NCBI RefSeq assembly: GCF_003219795.1 | Contig: NZ_QJVC01000023.1 | Coordinates: 1-63,581, forward strand | Source: Arthrobacter psychrolactophilus | GTDB taxonomy: Bacteria; Actinomycetota; Actinomycetes; Actinomycetales; Micrococcaceae | Direction: 5' to 3' | DNA length: 63,581 bases | Shown here: positions 39,638 to 48,201 of the stretch, in pieces | Numbering within the stretch: the stretch's first letter is position 1 | How the letters are laid out: each line of letters starts with the position of its first letter | The notes under the pieces: model-generated | Told to the model about the DNA's origin: nothing | Databases searched by the model: none | Seen by the model: the letters and a program-made list of their open reading frames with translations, nothing else | Position numbers and translations under genes: made by a program

Positions 39638-40180
39638 ATGATCACCCACAATAAGGTTTCCGGAAGACGAATTAGTCCCCAAGCAGCAGTGGGTCTCATG
39701 TCAGCTCTGCTGATCCTTACCTCGTGCTCGTCCCCGTCTGCAGCAGAGCAATACCTGCCGGAAGCTGCGTCGTTGCAGTCCGCCGTCGTTTGTTCTCCAA
39801 CTCAAGGATTGGGCAACCCCTCCACGGGAGCGGCCGCCGATAAGAAGGGCCGGGTGCCCGATGGTTTTATCCCCGTCGATGCGGTTCGTTGCGTGCCGGA
39901 CACCAAAGGCGCAGTCGTGTCCGAGGAGCGTCTCTCTGGTGACTACGCCCCGCTACTCAAGGCTCTAGCAATACCCAGCGAGCGTGGCGGCGAAATGAAC
40001 TGCCTTGACTACGCAGATACGCCCCTTGAACTGTGGCTAATCAATGCTCAGGGCCAGGCCATCAACGTGACCTGGCCGACCGATAATTGCGAACACCTCA
40101 TGCCAGCAACCGCAACAGCGCTAGAAGCGCTATCCGTCCGGGAGAGCAAGCTTATTACTGCCACTGGCGGCGCCTCATGA
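39638..40180 (+). CDS. Putative lipoprotein, paralogue of the preceding gene
   Basis: A 180-residue lipoprotein with lipobox LTSC after a short hydrophobic segment. Blocks shared with the upstream paralogue are PDGFIPVDAVRC, LSGDYAPLLKALAIPSER, NCLDY and LWLINAQGQAIN, TDNC, with the same cysteine spacing. It begins 5 bp after the first lipoprotein and its stop overlaps the next start by 4 bp (ATGA), so the cluster is one operon. No family name comes to mind. Confidence 0.8.
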   Translation: MITHNKVSGRRISPQAAVGLMSALLILTSCSSPSAAEQYLPEAASLQSAVVCSPTQGLGNPSTGAAADKKGRVPDGFIPVDAVRCVPDTKGAVVSEERLSGDYAPLLKALAIPSERGGEMNCLDYADTPLELWLINAQGQAINVTWPTDNCEHLMPATATALEALSVRESKLITATGGAS

Positions 40181-40677
40181 GGTTTTCGCTGCGCGTTCGT
40201 GCCGTGGCAAACGCGCTCAATCTCTCCACGGCGAGCGGACTCTTGTTGGCGGCACTCACACGCACCAGCATCGAAGCCGGCCCCGAGGGTTTAATCTTCG
40301 GGACTCACTACCGCCCGAGGCTCCCCCATGCCGGCGCCTTCACGGTGGGCAATGTGATCTTCTACCGGGCAGATCGGGACTTTATCGACTCCCGCCCTGA
40401 CCTGCTGGCCCACGAGGCCGGCCACGCCACGCAGTACGCCTGGTGCCTGGGCCTACCGTTCCTGCCGCTCTACGCAGCCTGCGCTGCGTGGTCACTGTGG
40501 CGGACCGGGGATCCGGGCAGTCGCAACTTTTTTGAGCGCAACGCGGGGCTTGCACTGGGTGGCTATCGGGAGCTACCGACCATTGCTCGGCTGCCTGTCA
40601 TCAGGAACTATTTACAGCAAGGTGCGTTCCTTAAGAAACCACGCCTCACACGTTCTTCGGAAGGGAACCAGCCATGA
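40177..40677 (+). CDS. HExxH-motif membrane protein, putative metallopeptidase
   Basis: A 166-residue protein with LLAHEAGHATQYAW: His79, Glu80 and His83 make an HExxH zinc motif, followed by a hydrophobic segment (LGLPFLPLYAACAAWSLW). A hydrophobic patch (LSTASGLLLAALT) near the N-terminus may be a second membrane contact. Near the C-terminus FFERNAGLALGGY supplies possible third-ligand residues. I start at ATG 40177, which overlaps the lipoprotein stop; the frame upstream is not signal-like. Small HEAGH/HERxH proteins of this type exist in actinobacteria without assigned function. Confidence 0.75.
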   Translation: MRFSLRVRAVANALNLSTASGLLLAALTRTSIEAGPEGLIFGTHYRPRLPHAGAFTVGNVIFYRADRDFIDSRPDLLAHEAGHATQYAWCLGLPFLPLYAACAAWSLWRTGDPGSRNFFERNAGLALGGYRELPTIARLPVIRNYLQQGAFLKKPRLTRSSEGNQP

Positions 40678-41330
40678 CAGCACCAAGCCCCTCAGAGATA
40701 CCGGGCAGCATCACCGTCAGCGGACATGGTCTGGTGCAAACCACACCCGACTACTTCACGATCAATCTCGGCATTGAGGCAACCCAGGCTACTGTCCGCG
40801 AGGCCTACGCACAAGCAGAGGAAGCGCTCAACGCCGTATCGGCGACCTTGCTAGCCCAAGGAGTTGCTCGGGAACTCATCAGCTCATCGGCGCTCAATGT
40901 TCGGGTCGAGACTCGCTGGCAAGAAGGCAGTGGATCGGTCGTGACCGGATACACGGTCTCCAGCACCTTGGCGGTGTCCTTACGTTATGACCAGAGCGCC
41001 GAAGACGTCATCGCGGCCGTCGTCGATACGGGCAATAACAATGTCCGCATCACCGGACTGACCCCTGTGGTTTCTGACCCCACCTCTGCCCAGGATGCGG
41101 CACGCGCCGTAGCGTGGACCGATGCGCGCCGAGCAGCGGAGCTTTACGCCCACTTGGCTGGTCGATCGCTGGGCGAGCCGAGCCAGATCATTGAAGGGCA
41201 AATCAGCGACAGCGCACCCCGCCCCATGATGGCTCGCGCCGAGATGACACTGCAAAGCAGCCCCATGGCCATAGAACCGGGGCAAAGCAGCATCACCATG
41301 ACGGTCCAGGTCACCTGGCTCCTGAACTAG
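40674..41330 (+). CDS. SIMPL domain-containing protein (DUF541)
   Basis: A 218-residue SIMPL protein: ITVSGHGLVQTTPDYFTINLG at the start, ALNVRVETRW and TGYTVSSTLAVSLR in the middle and TMTVQVTWLL at the end are the usual DUF541 blocks. It lacks a signal peptide, whereas many SIMPL proteins are periplasmic, so it may be cytoplasmic or exported another way. It overlaps the HExxH gene by 4 bp (ATGA) and ends the four-gene operon before a terminator. Confidence 0.9.
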   Translation: MTAPSPSEIPGSITVSGHGLVQTTPDYFTINLGIEATQATVREAYAQAEEALNAVSATLLAQGVARELISSSALNVRVETRWQEGSGSVVTGYTVSSTLAVSLRYDQSAEDVIAAVVDTGNNNVRITGLTPVVSDPTSAQDAARAVAWTDARRAAELYAHLAGRSLGEPSQIIEGQISDSAPRPMMARAEMTLQSSPMAIEPGQSSITMTVQVTWLLN

Positions 41331-41337
41331 CAAGAGC

Positions 41338-41379
41338 TGAGCCGCGAGTGCCACCAGAGTCGGTGGCACTCGCGGCTCA
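41338..41379. terminator. Bidirectional terminator
   Basis: An 18-bp perfect stem (41338-41355 with 41362-41379) and a 6-nt loop, between the convergent stops of the SIMPL gene (41330) and the acyl-CoA ligase gene (41405). Confidence 0.85.
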
Positions 41380-41404
41380 GCCCAAGGAAAGTATCTCGTC
41401 GGCG

Positions 41405-42904
41405 CTACTGGATCGTGATCTCGCGCTTGAGGATCTTGCCGGTCGGCCCCTTAGGCAGCTCATCCATGATGACCACGGTGCGCGGATACTTGTAGGCCGC
41501 GACCCTAGCCTTGACGAACTCCTGAATCTCCACGGCGAGCGCCTCCCTATCCTCGGCGCCCGCGGCACCTGCCTTGAGCGAGACCGCAGCATAGACCTCC
41601 TCGCCGTGGACGTCGTCGAGCTTCCCTAAAACGGCAGCCTCGGCCACCGCCGGGTGTTCGTAGAGGACCTCCTCGATCTCACGCGGGTAAATGTTGTAGC
41701 CGCCGCGCAGGATCATGTCCTTCTTCCGATCGACGATGAAGAACACCCCATCCTCATCCTGACGTCCAAGATCTCCCGTGCGGAACCACCCGTCAGGAAT
41801 GGCAGCGGCTGTGGCCTCGGGGTTGTTCCAGTAGCCCTTCATGACATAGGACCCCGCGACGGCAATCTCCCCCACCGAGCCAGGTTCGACGTCGGCCCCC
41901 TGGTCGTCGACGACGCGCAGCTGTGCGCCACTAACGGCAGTGCCCACCGAACCGGGCTTACGAATGCCGTCCACCTGATTGAAGGACACCACGGGCGAGG
42001 TCTCGGACAAGCCATAGCCTTCGAGCAAGGTGGCGTTGAAAGTGGCTTCAAACTCGCGCAAGATCTCCACCGGCAGGGCAGACCCGCCCGAGGCCGCGAG
42101 GCGCAGGCTGCTCAGGTCGTAATTTTCACGTCCCGGTGCACGCAGCAAGGCAATGTACATGCTGGGCACACCTTCGAAAATGGTGACCTTGTCACGCTGG
42201 ATAATCTCCAGGGCCTTGCTCGGATCAAATCGCGGCAGCAGCGTCACCGTTGCTCCAGCCATGACGGCCGAGTTCAGCGCACAGGTTTGTCCGAAGATGT
42301 GGAAGAACGGGAGGCCTCCGAAGATCACATCGCCGGGTCTGCTCGAAAAGAGCTTGATGGACACCTCGGCATTGCTGCGCAGATTTTCGTGCGTCAGTTC
42401 GGCACCCTTGGGTTTGCCCGTGGTCCCCGAGGTGTAGAGAATCACCGCGGTATCCGAACTATCCGCCGGCGCCACCTCATGGGCCGGTTCAAGAGGTGCC
42501 AGCAGGGTCATGAAATTCGCATCCAAGGGAATCACGGCCGTGCCAGCCTCACCGGCTCCGGCAGCAACTTCCGCCATGACACCCTCCCAGGCGAAGGCCA
42601 GGACCGCTCCGGAGTCCTTCAGGTGATAAGCCACCTCTCGGGCCTTCAGCAAGGGATTCAAGGGCACTACGATGGCTCCGTACCGCAGAATTCCATAATA
42701 AATGGGTGGCATGTGCGGAATATTGGGTGAGATGAGGGCGACCCGGTCGCCCGCTTTGACGCCCTGTTGCGCGAGCAGTGCCGCGACTTTGGCGCTGAGT
42801 ACCTCCAACGCTCCGAAGGAAATTTCAATGTCGTCGAGTTTGATGGCAACTCCGCCGGGATTCTTCGCCGCAGAAGCCGGGACTATGCTCGCTAAGTTCG
42901 TCAT
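41405..42904 (-). CDS. Long-chain acyl-CoA ligase (FadD-type AMP-dependent synthetase)
   Basis: A 499-residue ANL-superfamily enzyme that activates a carboxylic acid as an adenylate and passes it to CoA. It has the P-loop YTSGTTGKPKGAELTHENL, GYGLSETSPV, GWFRTGDLG, DRKKDMILRGGYNIYPREIEE and the catalytic lysine in PKGPTGKILKR. The pattern is typical of FadD or medium-chain ligases; chain length cannot be inferred. It is transcribed alone and is divergent from the LexA-box radical SAM gene. Confidence 0.92.
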   Translation of the reverse strand: MTNLASIVPASAAKNPGGVAIKLDDIEISFGALEVLSAKVAALLAQQGVKAGDRVALISPNIPHMPPIYYGILRYGAIVVPLNPLLKAREVAYHLKDSGAVLAFAWEGVMAEVAAGAGEAGTAVIPLDANFMTLLAPLEPAHEVAPADSSDTAVILYTSGTTGKPKGAELTHENLRSNAEVSIKLFSSRPGDVIFGGLPFFHIFGQTCALNSAVMAGATVTLLPRFDPSKALEIIQRDKVTIFEGVPSMYIALLRAPGRENYDLSSLRLAASGGSALPVEILREFEATFNATLLEGYGLSETSPVVSFNQVDGIRKPGSVGTAVSGAQLRVVDDQGADVEPGSVGEIAVAGSYVMKGYWNNPEATAAAIPDGWFRTGDLGRQDEDGVFFIVDRKKDMILRGGYNIYPREIEEVLYEHPAVAEAAVLGKLDDVHGEEVYAAVSLKAGAAGAEDREALAVEIQEFVKARVAAYKYPRTVVIMDELPKGPTGKILKREITIQ

Positions 42905-43083
42905 GAGCGTTCCTTCGATTAGAGAACCGGCACGTCCAAGAACCCTGTTCAGCGGATTCCGTCAACCATGCCAGTCGGGACCTCCTTGTCCCGGTGTCAC
43001 TACCCTAACCCGAACCATAGTGCGTCGCGTCACACCCCTGAAGTTCCATGCGATGTTGACCTGAACAAAAACATTGCCAGATT

Positions 43084-43101
43084 TTAGAACATATGTTCTA
43101 A
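43084..43101 (+). promoter_or_regulatory. LexA (SOS) box
   Basis: TTAGAACATATGTTCTAA is an 18-bp perfect palindrome containing GAAC-N4-GTTC, the actinobacterial SOS box. It ends 7 bp before the ATG at 43109 and overlaps the likely -10 (TTCTAA, 43096-43101), an ideal position for repression of the radical SAM gene. Confidence 0.88.
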
Positions 43102-43108
43102 TCAAAGT

Positions 43109-44302
43109 ATGCGATGGACCAATCAGCAACTCAGCCAGCCACTCTTCCCGGAACTGAGCGTCGGAGCGCCAACAACGCAGCCACTCCTTCCCTTGGCAGG
43201 ACTCGTGAAGAGTGTGCAAACGCCCGAGTTTGCTGGCATTACCTTTCATGAGGTGCTCTCCAAATCCGCGCTCAACAAGGTCCCGGTGACGTCCACGATG
43301 CCGTTTGAGTGGACGGTAAACCCCTATCGAGGCTGTTCCCATGCCTGCGTGTACTGCTTTGCCCGCAAAAGCCACACCTACTTGGACTTCGACCCGGGAG
43401 TGGATTTCGATTCCCAGGTTGTAGTCAAGGTCAATGTGGCCGAAGTACTGCGCAAGGAACTCTTCAAACCCTCGTGGCAACGCCACCATGTGGCACTGGG
43501 AACCAATACCGATCCCTACCAACGCGCCGAGGGTCGCTACAAGCTCATGCCCGGCATCATTGAGGCGCTGGCAGATTCGGGCACCCCGTTTTCGCTCCTC
43601 ACCAAGGGCACCTTGCTGGCCAGAGATATTCCTCTGCTCCAGGCAGCAGGTCAACAGGTCAGTATTGGGATGGGGATTTCCTTGGCCCTGCTCGATGAGG
43701 ATCTCGCCCACGCCATCGAACCTGGCACACCCTCCCCCAAGGCGCGCCTGGCCCTCATCAGTAAGTTGCGTGATGCCGGGTTGCCGTGTGGCGTCATGGC
43801 CATGCCGATTCTGCCGTGGCTCACCGATTCGGACGAGTCGTTGGATGCGCTATTTGCCGCATTGGCACACGCGGGCGCAACAGGAGTCAGTGCCGGAGCG
43901 CTGTACCTGCGCCCGGGCACCCGCGAGTGGTTCATGAGCTGGCTAGCCCGCGAACATCCATCCTTGGTGGGCCGCTATCAGCGGCTCTATGGTTCCGGCG
44001 CCTACGCCTCCAAAGAGTACCGGCAGTGGCTGTCGGGCCGCGTCAATGAGGCCAAAGCCCGCCACGGTTTCACCGCCGAAGGCTTCATCCATGACGCGCG
44101 TCAGGAAGAAGGTCAATATCCAGATGGCAGCATGCCTTTGACACACACCGAGCCAACTCCAGCGCGACGCCTAGCTACTGCAGGAATTCGCGGCGGGGGT
44201 TCGGCCACGGTTGATGGGGGCAAGTTTGATTTGGGCAGCAAAAAGGCGGGACTTCCCGTAGGAAGCCCCGCCCCGATCGATACTGCCCTCACCTTGTTCT
44301 AA
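43109..44302 (+). CDS. Rv2578c-family radical SAM protein, SOS-controlled
   Basis: A 397-residue radical S-adenosylmethionine enzyme. The iron-sulfur cysteines are in CSHACVYC (Cys75, Cys79, Cys82), preceded by EWTVNPYRGC and followed by GTNTDPYQRAEG, the pattern of the SplB/Rv2578c branch. The reaction is unknown; relatives of spore photoproduct lyase repair thymine lesions. The perfect LexA box 7 bp upstream, with no ribosome site, points to an SOS-induced and probably leaderless transcript. That supports a DNA-repair role, by inference. Confidence 0.9.
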   Translation: MRWTNQQLSQPLFPELSVGAPTTQPLLPLAGLVKSVQTPEFAGITFHEVLSKSALNKVPVTSTMPFEWTVNPYRGCSHACVYCFARKSHTYLDFDPGVDFDSQVVVKVNVAEVLRKELFKPSWQRHHVALGTNTDPYQRAEGRYKLMPGIIEALADSGTPFSLLTKGTLLARDIPLLQAAGQQVSIGMGISLALLDEDLAHAIEPGTPSPKARLALISKLRDAGLPCGVMAMPILPWLTDSDESLDALFAALAHAGATGVSAGALYLRPGTREWFMSWLAREHPSLVGRYQRLYGSGAYASKEYRQWLSGRVNEAKARHGFTAEGFIHDARQEEGQYPDGSMPLTHTEPTPARRLATAGIRGGGSATVDGGKFDLGSKKAGLPVGSPAPIDTALTLF

Positions 44303-44354
44303 GTACTACGACGCACTCAACGTGGCGGAAAAGCAAAATCTTTGACGCTATCCG

Positions 44355-44546
44355 TTATCCGCTCTTACGACGGAATTCACGCTTCTGCGACGCTGCGCCG
44401 TGAGATGCGCTAATTTTGGCGCCTCCGGCAGCTGCAACACTGCCGTGCTGCTGATTCTTCTTATTTTCTAGCGCCTGCCGAAACTTTTCCTTAGTTTCCT
44501 CGCTGGCACTGGCGGTGGCTTGTTTGTCGTGGTTTTCACTCGTCAT
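44355..44546 (-). CDS. DUF5302 family small protein
   Basis: A 63-residue, hydrophilic, Lys/Ala/Ser-rich protein with EETKEKFRQALENKK in the middle and SHGAASQKREFRRKSG at the end, matching the DUF5302 family of actinobacteria. It has a textbook ribosome site, AAGGAGG, 8 nt before the ATG at 44546. No function is known; the composition suggests a disordered protein with a basic end. Confidence 0.85.
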   Translation of the reverse strand: MTSENHDKQATASASEETKEKFRQALENKKNQQHGSVAAAGGAKISASHGAASQKREFRRKSG

Positions 44547-44626
44547 GGCACAACCTCCTTGGGGTCTTGTGCACCCAGTCTGGCACAGCAGAGCGGATTT
44601 TCAACACCCGCCGCGAGAATTCTCGC

Positions 44627-45055
44627 TCAGTGTCCCGTAAAAGCGATCAATGCCTCCACGATGGGAAGATCTGCCGGAATCCACGGCAAGGTACGGATTT
44701 CTGGACCAGACAGCACCACCCACTGCAAGGCATCGTGGTCTTCCAAGGGTGCCGGAGTGCCGTCCGTCACCTGAGCCAGCCAGACGCGCATGGCGGCGCC
44801 AGCCGTCAGAGGCCAGCCGGCCGACGTCGGACCTACAAGTTCTGCGCCGAGGGTCACCGACACTCCCAGTTCCTCCGCCAATTCGCGGTGCAGGCCGGCT
44901 TCCGCGGCCTCACCGGCCTCGACCTTACCGCCAGGGAATTCCCACATGCCGGCAAATTCGGGCGGAGCCGTTCGCCGTGCAGCCAAAAGTTTCGTTGGAT
45001 TTTCCAGGGCGTCCACGAGGGCGCCGCCCACTATTTGCTTGATCGTCGTCACCAA
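44627..45055 (-). CDS. Nudix hydrolase, MutT-like
   Basis: A 142-residue Nudix protein. The Nudix box is GGKVEAGEAAEAGLHRELAEELGV (about residues 42-65), which satisfies G-x5-E-x7-R-E-x2-E-E-x-G. LLAARRTAPPEFAGMWEFPG before it is typical of MutT-type 8-oxo-dGTP sanitising enzymes, so removal of oxidised nucleotides is likely but not proven. It lies upstream of the DUF5302 gene on the same strand. Confidence 0.92.
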   Translation of the reverse strand: MVTTIKQIVGGALVDALENPTKLLAARRTAPPEFAGMWEFPGGKVEAGEAAEAGLHRELAEELGVSVTLGAELVGPTSAGWPLTAGAAMRVWLAQVTDGTPAPLEDHDALQWVVLSGPEIRTLPWIPADLPIVEALIAFTGH

Positions 45056-45186
45056 ATAAGTGTAGGCCGAACTAGACTGGAGGTGGCATCACGATGCCCC
45101 ACCGCGCCGCCCGCGTCCCGAGGCGCCGGCACAGCCCGTCCAGCATAGTGCGGCCGCGGAAGAACCCACTGTTGGAAAGTCACGAA

Positions 45187-46386
45187 ATGCCCCTGCTCAA
45201 AAGTTCACGCGAAACCTCCCCGGCATCACCCCAGGTTGTCGCATGGGCTATCCTGTCCCTCGCCATTGGCGGCTTTGGTATCGGCACCACCGAATTCGCC
45301 ATGATGGGGCTTCTGCCCAATGTCGCCGAAGGTGTTGGCGTCAGCGTCCCCACCGCGGGGCACGTCATTTCCGCCTACGCCCTGGGCGTGGTCGTGGGCG
45401 CTCCCCTGCTGGTTGCCGTGAGCGCCAAGATGGCACGCAAGACCCTGGCGCTAGGCCTCATGGCCTTGTTCACGGTGGGCAATCTACTCTCCGTCTTCGC
45501 CCACGACTACTCGACACTGATGGTCACCCGATTCATCGCCGGTCTGCCGCACGGCGCCTTCTTTGGTGTGGCGGCTGTGCTCGCCGCGTCCATGGTTGCG
45601 CCGACAAAACGAGGCCGGGCCATTTCCATGGTCATGATGGGCCTTTCCATTGCCAATGTTTTAGGTGTCCCCTTGGCCACCTTCGTGGGGCAGCAATTTG
45701 GCTGGCGCTGGCTGTTCGTTTTGGTGGGGGCCATCGGTGTCGTCACGATGATCTGCATGAGCATCTTCATCCCGGCACAAAAGGCGCAAGCCGGCGCAAG
45801 CCTTCGCAAGGAACTCAGCGCCTTGCGCCGCGGTCAGGTCTGGATCACGCTTCTTATCGGTGTGGTGGGCTTCGGCGGCTTCTTCGCCGTGTACACCTAC
45901 GTCGCCAACACCATGACGGACGTCGCCGGCTTCGCCCCCAGCTTCCTGCCGGTCATCGTGGGCCTTTACGGCGTGGGCATGGTCGTGGGAAATTACATTG
46001 GCGGACGCATCGCCGACTGGTCAGTCATGGGCAGCATCTACCTCGTCATGGGCTTCATCGCCACCATGTTGGTGCTCTACGCGGTCACGGTCCACATTCA
46101 GTGGATGGCGCTGGTGATGATCTTTGTCATCGGCGCATCGGGAGCCATGCTCATCCCCTCTCTGCAAACGCGACTGCTGGACGTCTCCCCCGGCGCACCG
46201 ACCTTAGCGTCATCGCTCAACCACTCGGCCTTGAACACGGCCAACGCACTCGGCGCCTTTGTTGGCGGCCTCGTCATCACCTGGGGCTGGGGCTTCACGG
46301 CACCGGCACTCGTGGGTGCCGTTCTGGCCGTTCTTGGTCTGGGGATTGCACTACTCAGCGGCCTGTTGGATAAACGAAGCAAGTAA
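45187..46386 (+). CDS. MFS transporter, AraJ/DHA1-like exporter
   Basis: A 399-residue major facilitator with about twelve hydrophobic segments. GFGIGTTEFAMMGLLPNVAEG in the first helix, GRALSMV-like KRGRAISMVMMG and SSLNHSALNTANALGAFVGG in helix 11 are characteristic of the AraJ/YdhP branch of proton-driven exporters. The substrate is unknown. I start at ATG 45187 with GGAAAG upstream; the frame upstream to 45094 is Arg-rich and lacks similarity to a membrane N-terminus. Confidence 0.92.
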   Translation: MPLLKSSRETSPASPQVVAWAILSLAIGGFGIGTTEFAMMGLLPNVAEGVGVSVPTAGHVISAYALGVVVGAPLLVAVSAKMARKTLALGLMALFTVGNLLSVFAHDYSTLMVTRFIAGLPHGAFFGVAAVLAASMVAPTKRGRAISMVMMGLSIANVLGVPLATFVGQQFGWRWLFVLVGAIGVVTMICMSIFIPAQKAQAGASLRKELSALRRGQVWITLLIGVVGFGGFFAVYTYVANTMTDVAGFAPSFLPVIVGLYGVGMVVGNYIGGRIADWSVMGSIYLVMGFIATMLVLYAVTVHIQWMALVMIFVIGASGAMLIPSLQTRLLDVSPGAPTLASSLNHSALNTANALGAFVGGLVITWGWGFTAPALVGAVLAVLGLGIALLSGLLDKRSK

Positions 46387-46396
46387 CCGTCACCAC

Positions 46397-46440
46397 AAAA
46401 TGACCCGCCGTCAGCCGTGAGGCTGACTGCGGGTCATTTT
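46397..46440 (+). terminator. Rho-independent terminator of the MFS gene
   Basis: AAAATGACCCGC (46397-46408) pairs with 46429-46440, an inner TCAGCC/GGCTGA stem caps it, and TTTTT follows on the plus strand. With the A-run at the other end it can also serve the convergent methyltransferase gene. Confidence 0.85.
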
Positions 46441-46476
46441 TGACTCTAGGGCCTGATTAAACGAGCCGCGGCAAGG

Positions 46477-47385
46477 CTACAACCGCTGCTGAGCGCGGGC
46501 TGAGGCGTACAGGCAGACCGTGGCCGCCGTGCCCAAGTTCAAGGACTCAGCGGCGCCATAGACAGGAACGGCAACGCGATGATCGGCGAGGGCCTTTTCT
46601 TCTCCGGCGAGGCCCTGTGCTTCATTGCCAAACAACCACAGCGTCGGCTTTTCAAGCTCGTAGCTGGAGTCCGGGATCTCCTGATCGAAGGCGCGTGCGG
46701 CGCTTTCGTCCTGCAATTGGTCAAGGTTCAGGTGTCCGTAACCATCGGCGGCAAGAACACCTACACCGGCAGCCTTGGCGGCCAAAACAACCTCGGTCAC
46801 CGTCAGGCCAAGGACAACGGGGATGTGGAACAAGGATCCGGCAGTAGAACGCACCGCCTTGGGGTTGTAAATATCAACACTCGAGGAGGAGAAGATCACG
46901 GCGTCGGCACCGGCGGCATCGGCGGCGCGCAGCACAGTACCTGCGTTGCCCGGGTCCTGCACACGGCACAACATGGCGATGAGCTTGGGCTTGGCGGCAA
47001 GAACTTCGGCCAAGGGCACGTCGACGAAATTGCAGACGGCCACAATGCCCTGAGGTGAGACCGTGTCGGTCATGGCCGCCAGCACCATCTCGCTGGCAAT
47101 GCGTACCTGGAGACGGGATCCTGGCGCCGAGGCAGCCTCCAGCAGCTCGGGGTGCTTCTTAAGGCATTCAACCGTGGCGTACAACGCTTCAACGACGGGG
47201 GTTCCGCCAGCGGACAGGCAATCATGGTGAGCTCGAAGTGCTTCACGGACAGCCTGAGGTCCCTCGGCCAGGAACTGTCGACGCTTTAAACGGCCCGAGC
47301 GCCCGGTGAGTTTGGCAACATCCCTCACTCGATCTGCTCGAGGGTTGGTCATTGCTTCTACTGGCGGGCGCCCGGGTTCATTCAT
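46477..47385 (-). CDS. SpoU/TrmH-family RNA 2'-O-methyltransferase
   Basis: A 302-residue SPOUT-fold methyltransferase. An N-terminal substrate-binding domain (RLKRRQFLAEGPQAVREAL) is followed by the knotted domain with motif 1 RVQDPGNAGTVLRAADAAG, motif 2 LWLFGNEAQGL and motif 3 VPVYGAAESLNLGTAATV. The family methylates 23S rRNA or tRNA ribose; the target is not certain. I start at ATG 47385: TAAAGT lies 7 nt upstream and there is no ribosome site, so it is probably leaderless. GTG 47406 or ATG 47352 are alternatives. It follows rplT, as in many actinobacteria. Confidence 0.93.
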   Translation of the reverse strand: MNEPGRPPVEAMTNPRADRVRDVAKLTGRSGRLKRRQFLAEGPQAVREALRAHHDCLSAGGTPVVEALYATVECLKKHPELLEAASAPGSRLQVRIASEMVLAAMTDTVSPQGIVAVCNFVDVPLAEVLAAKPKLIAMLCRVQDPGNAGTVLRAADAAGADAVIFSSSSVDIYNPKAVRSTAGSLFHIPVVLGLTVTEVVLAAKAAGVGVLAADGYGHLNLDQLQDESAARAFDQEIPDSSYELEKPTLWLFGNEAQGLAGEEKALADHRVAVPVYGAAESLNLGTAATVCLYASARAQQRL

Positions 47386-47453
47386 GCTTAGGACTTTAGC
47401 AGTCACAGCGCACGAACAAGGAACTCAACGTTCCTTTAGGGGTGTTACAAAAA

Positions 47454-47837
47454 TTACTTTGCTACCGGAGCTGAGGTATCAGCAGGGAGAGCAGCCTTGG
47501 CGATGTTCACCAGAGCGGTGAAAGCACCAGCGTCGTTGACGGCCAGGTCGGCCAGCATGCGACGGTCAACCTCGATCGCAGCAGCCTTCAGGCCCTGGAT
47601 CAAGCGGTTGTAGGTCAGGCCGTTGGCGCGTGATGCAGCGTTGATACGCTGGATCCAGAGGCGACGGAAGTCACCCTTACGCTTGCGGCGGTCACCGTAG
47701 CTGTACACAAACGAGTGCAGCAGCTGCTCTTTAGCCTTGCGGTACAGGCGTGAACGCTGTCCACGGTAACCCTTTGCGCGCTCAAGAATAACCCGACGCT
47801 TTTTGTGGGCGTTTACAGCCCTCTTCACACGTGCCAC
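47454..47837 (-). CDS. rplT: 50S ribosomal protein L20
   Basis: The 127-residue L20, needed early in 50S assembly and a known translational repressor of its own operon in other bacteria. The text [29 protein letters not shown] and [10 protein letters not shown] is standard. The C-terminus carries a short Ala-rich extension (ADTSAPVAK). It is the last gene of infC-rpmI-rplT, separated from rpmI by 109 bp that contain a stable hairpin. Confidence 0.98.
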   Translation of the reverse strand: MARVKRAVNAHKKRRVILERAKGYRGQRSRLYRKAKEQLLHSFVYSYGDRRKRKGDFRRLWIQRINAASRANGLTYNRLIQGLKAAAIEVDRRMLADLAVNDAGAFTALVNIAKAALPADTSAPVAK

Positions 47838-47898
47838 GTGCGTACTCCTTCAATTTTAAACATCCCAAGCCAATCATGCCGGGGAAGGCTTTTTTTGG

Positions 47899-47934
47899 AT
47901 TGGTGTTATATCCACAAGGTGGAATAACACCGAT
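47899..47934 (-). promoter_or_regulatory. Conserved-looking hairpin between rpmI and rplT
   Basis: An outer stem (about 47899-47909 with 47924-47934, one G-U pair) and an inner TCCAC/GTGGA stem with a 3-nt loop make one long hairpin in the rpmI-rplT spacer. An A-run, not a U-run, follows on the minus strand, so it is not a terminator; an L20 or RNA-processing signal is possible. Confidence 0.55.
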
Positions 47935-47946
47935 TGACTTGCGAAA

Positions 47947-48141
47947 TTAGATGCCGAGCATCTTTTTGATGTTGCGAACATCAGCCTTGGCGACCGTGAG
48001 GTCACCCTTCAGGCGACGCTTCAAGCTGGAAGGCTTGTGCTCCAAGTAGTGGCGGCGGTTAGCCTGCTGGCGCTGCAGCTTACCGGAACCGGTGAGCTTG
48101 AAACGCTTCTTAGCACCACTATGTGTCTTCATTTTAGGCAT
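47947..48141 (-). CDS. rpmI: 50S ribosomal protein L35
   Basis: The 64-residue L35 with the usual [15 protein letters not shown] start and [17 protein letters not shown] 48141 has AAGGAG about 10 nt upstream. Middle gene of the infC operon; 103 bp separate it from infC. Confidence 0.98.
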   Translation of the reverse strand: MPKMKTHSGAKKRFKLTGSGKLQRQQANRRHYLEHKPSSLKRRLKGDLTVAKADVRNIKKMLGI

Positions 48142-48165
48142 GAGGACCTGTCTCCTTACGTATCC

Positions 48166-48201
48166 ACCGGCGCTGCCTGTGGTTCTCTTGCAGCGACCGG
48201 T
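48166..48201 (-). promoter_or_regulatory. Hairpin between infC and rpmI, candidate L20-type operator
   Basis: ACCGG-CGCTGC (48166-48176) pairs with GCAGCG-A-CCGGT (48190-48201), leaving one bulged base and a 13-nt loop. It is 25 nt upstream of the rpmI start, where E. coli has its L20 operator. Sequence similarity to that operator was not tested. Confidence 0.5.
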
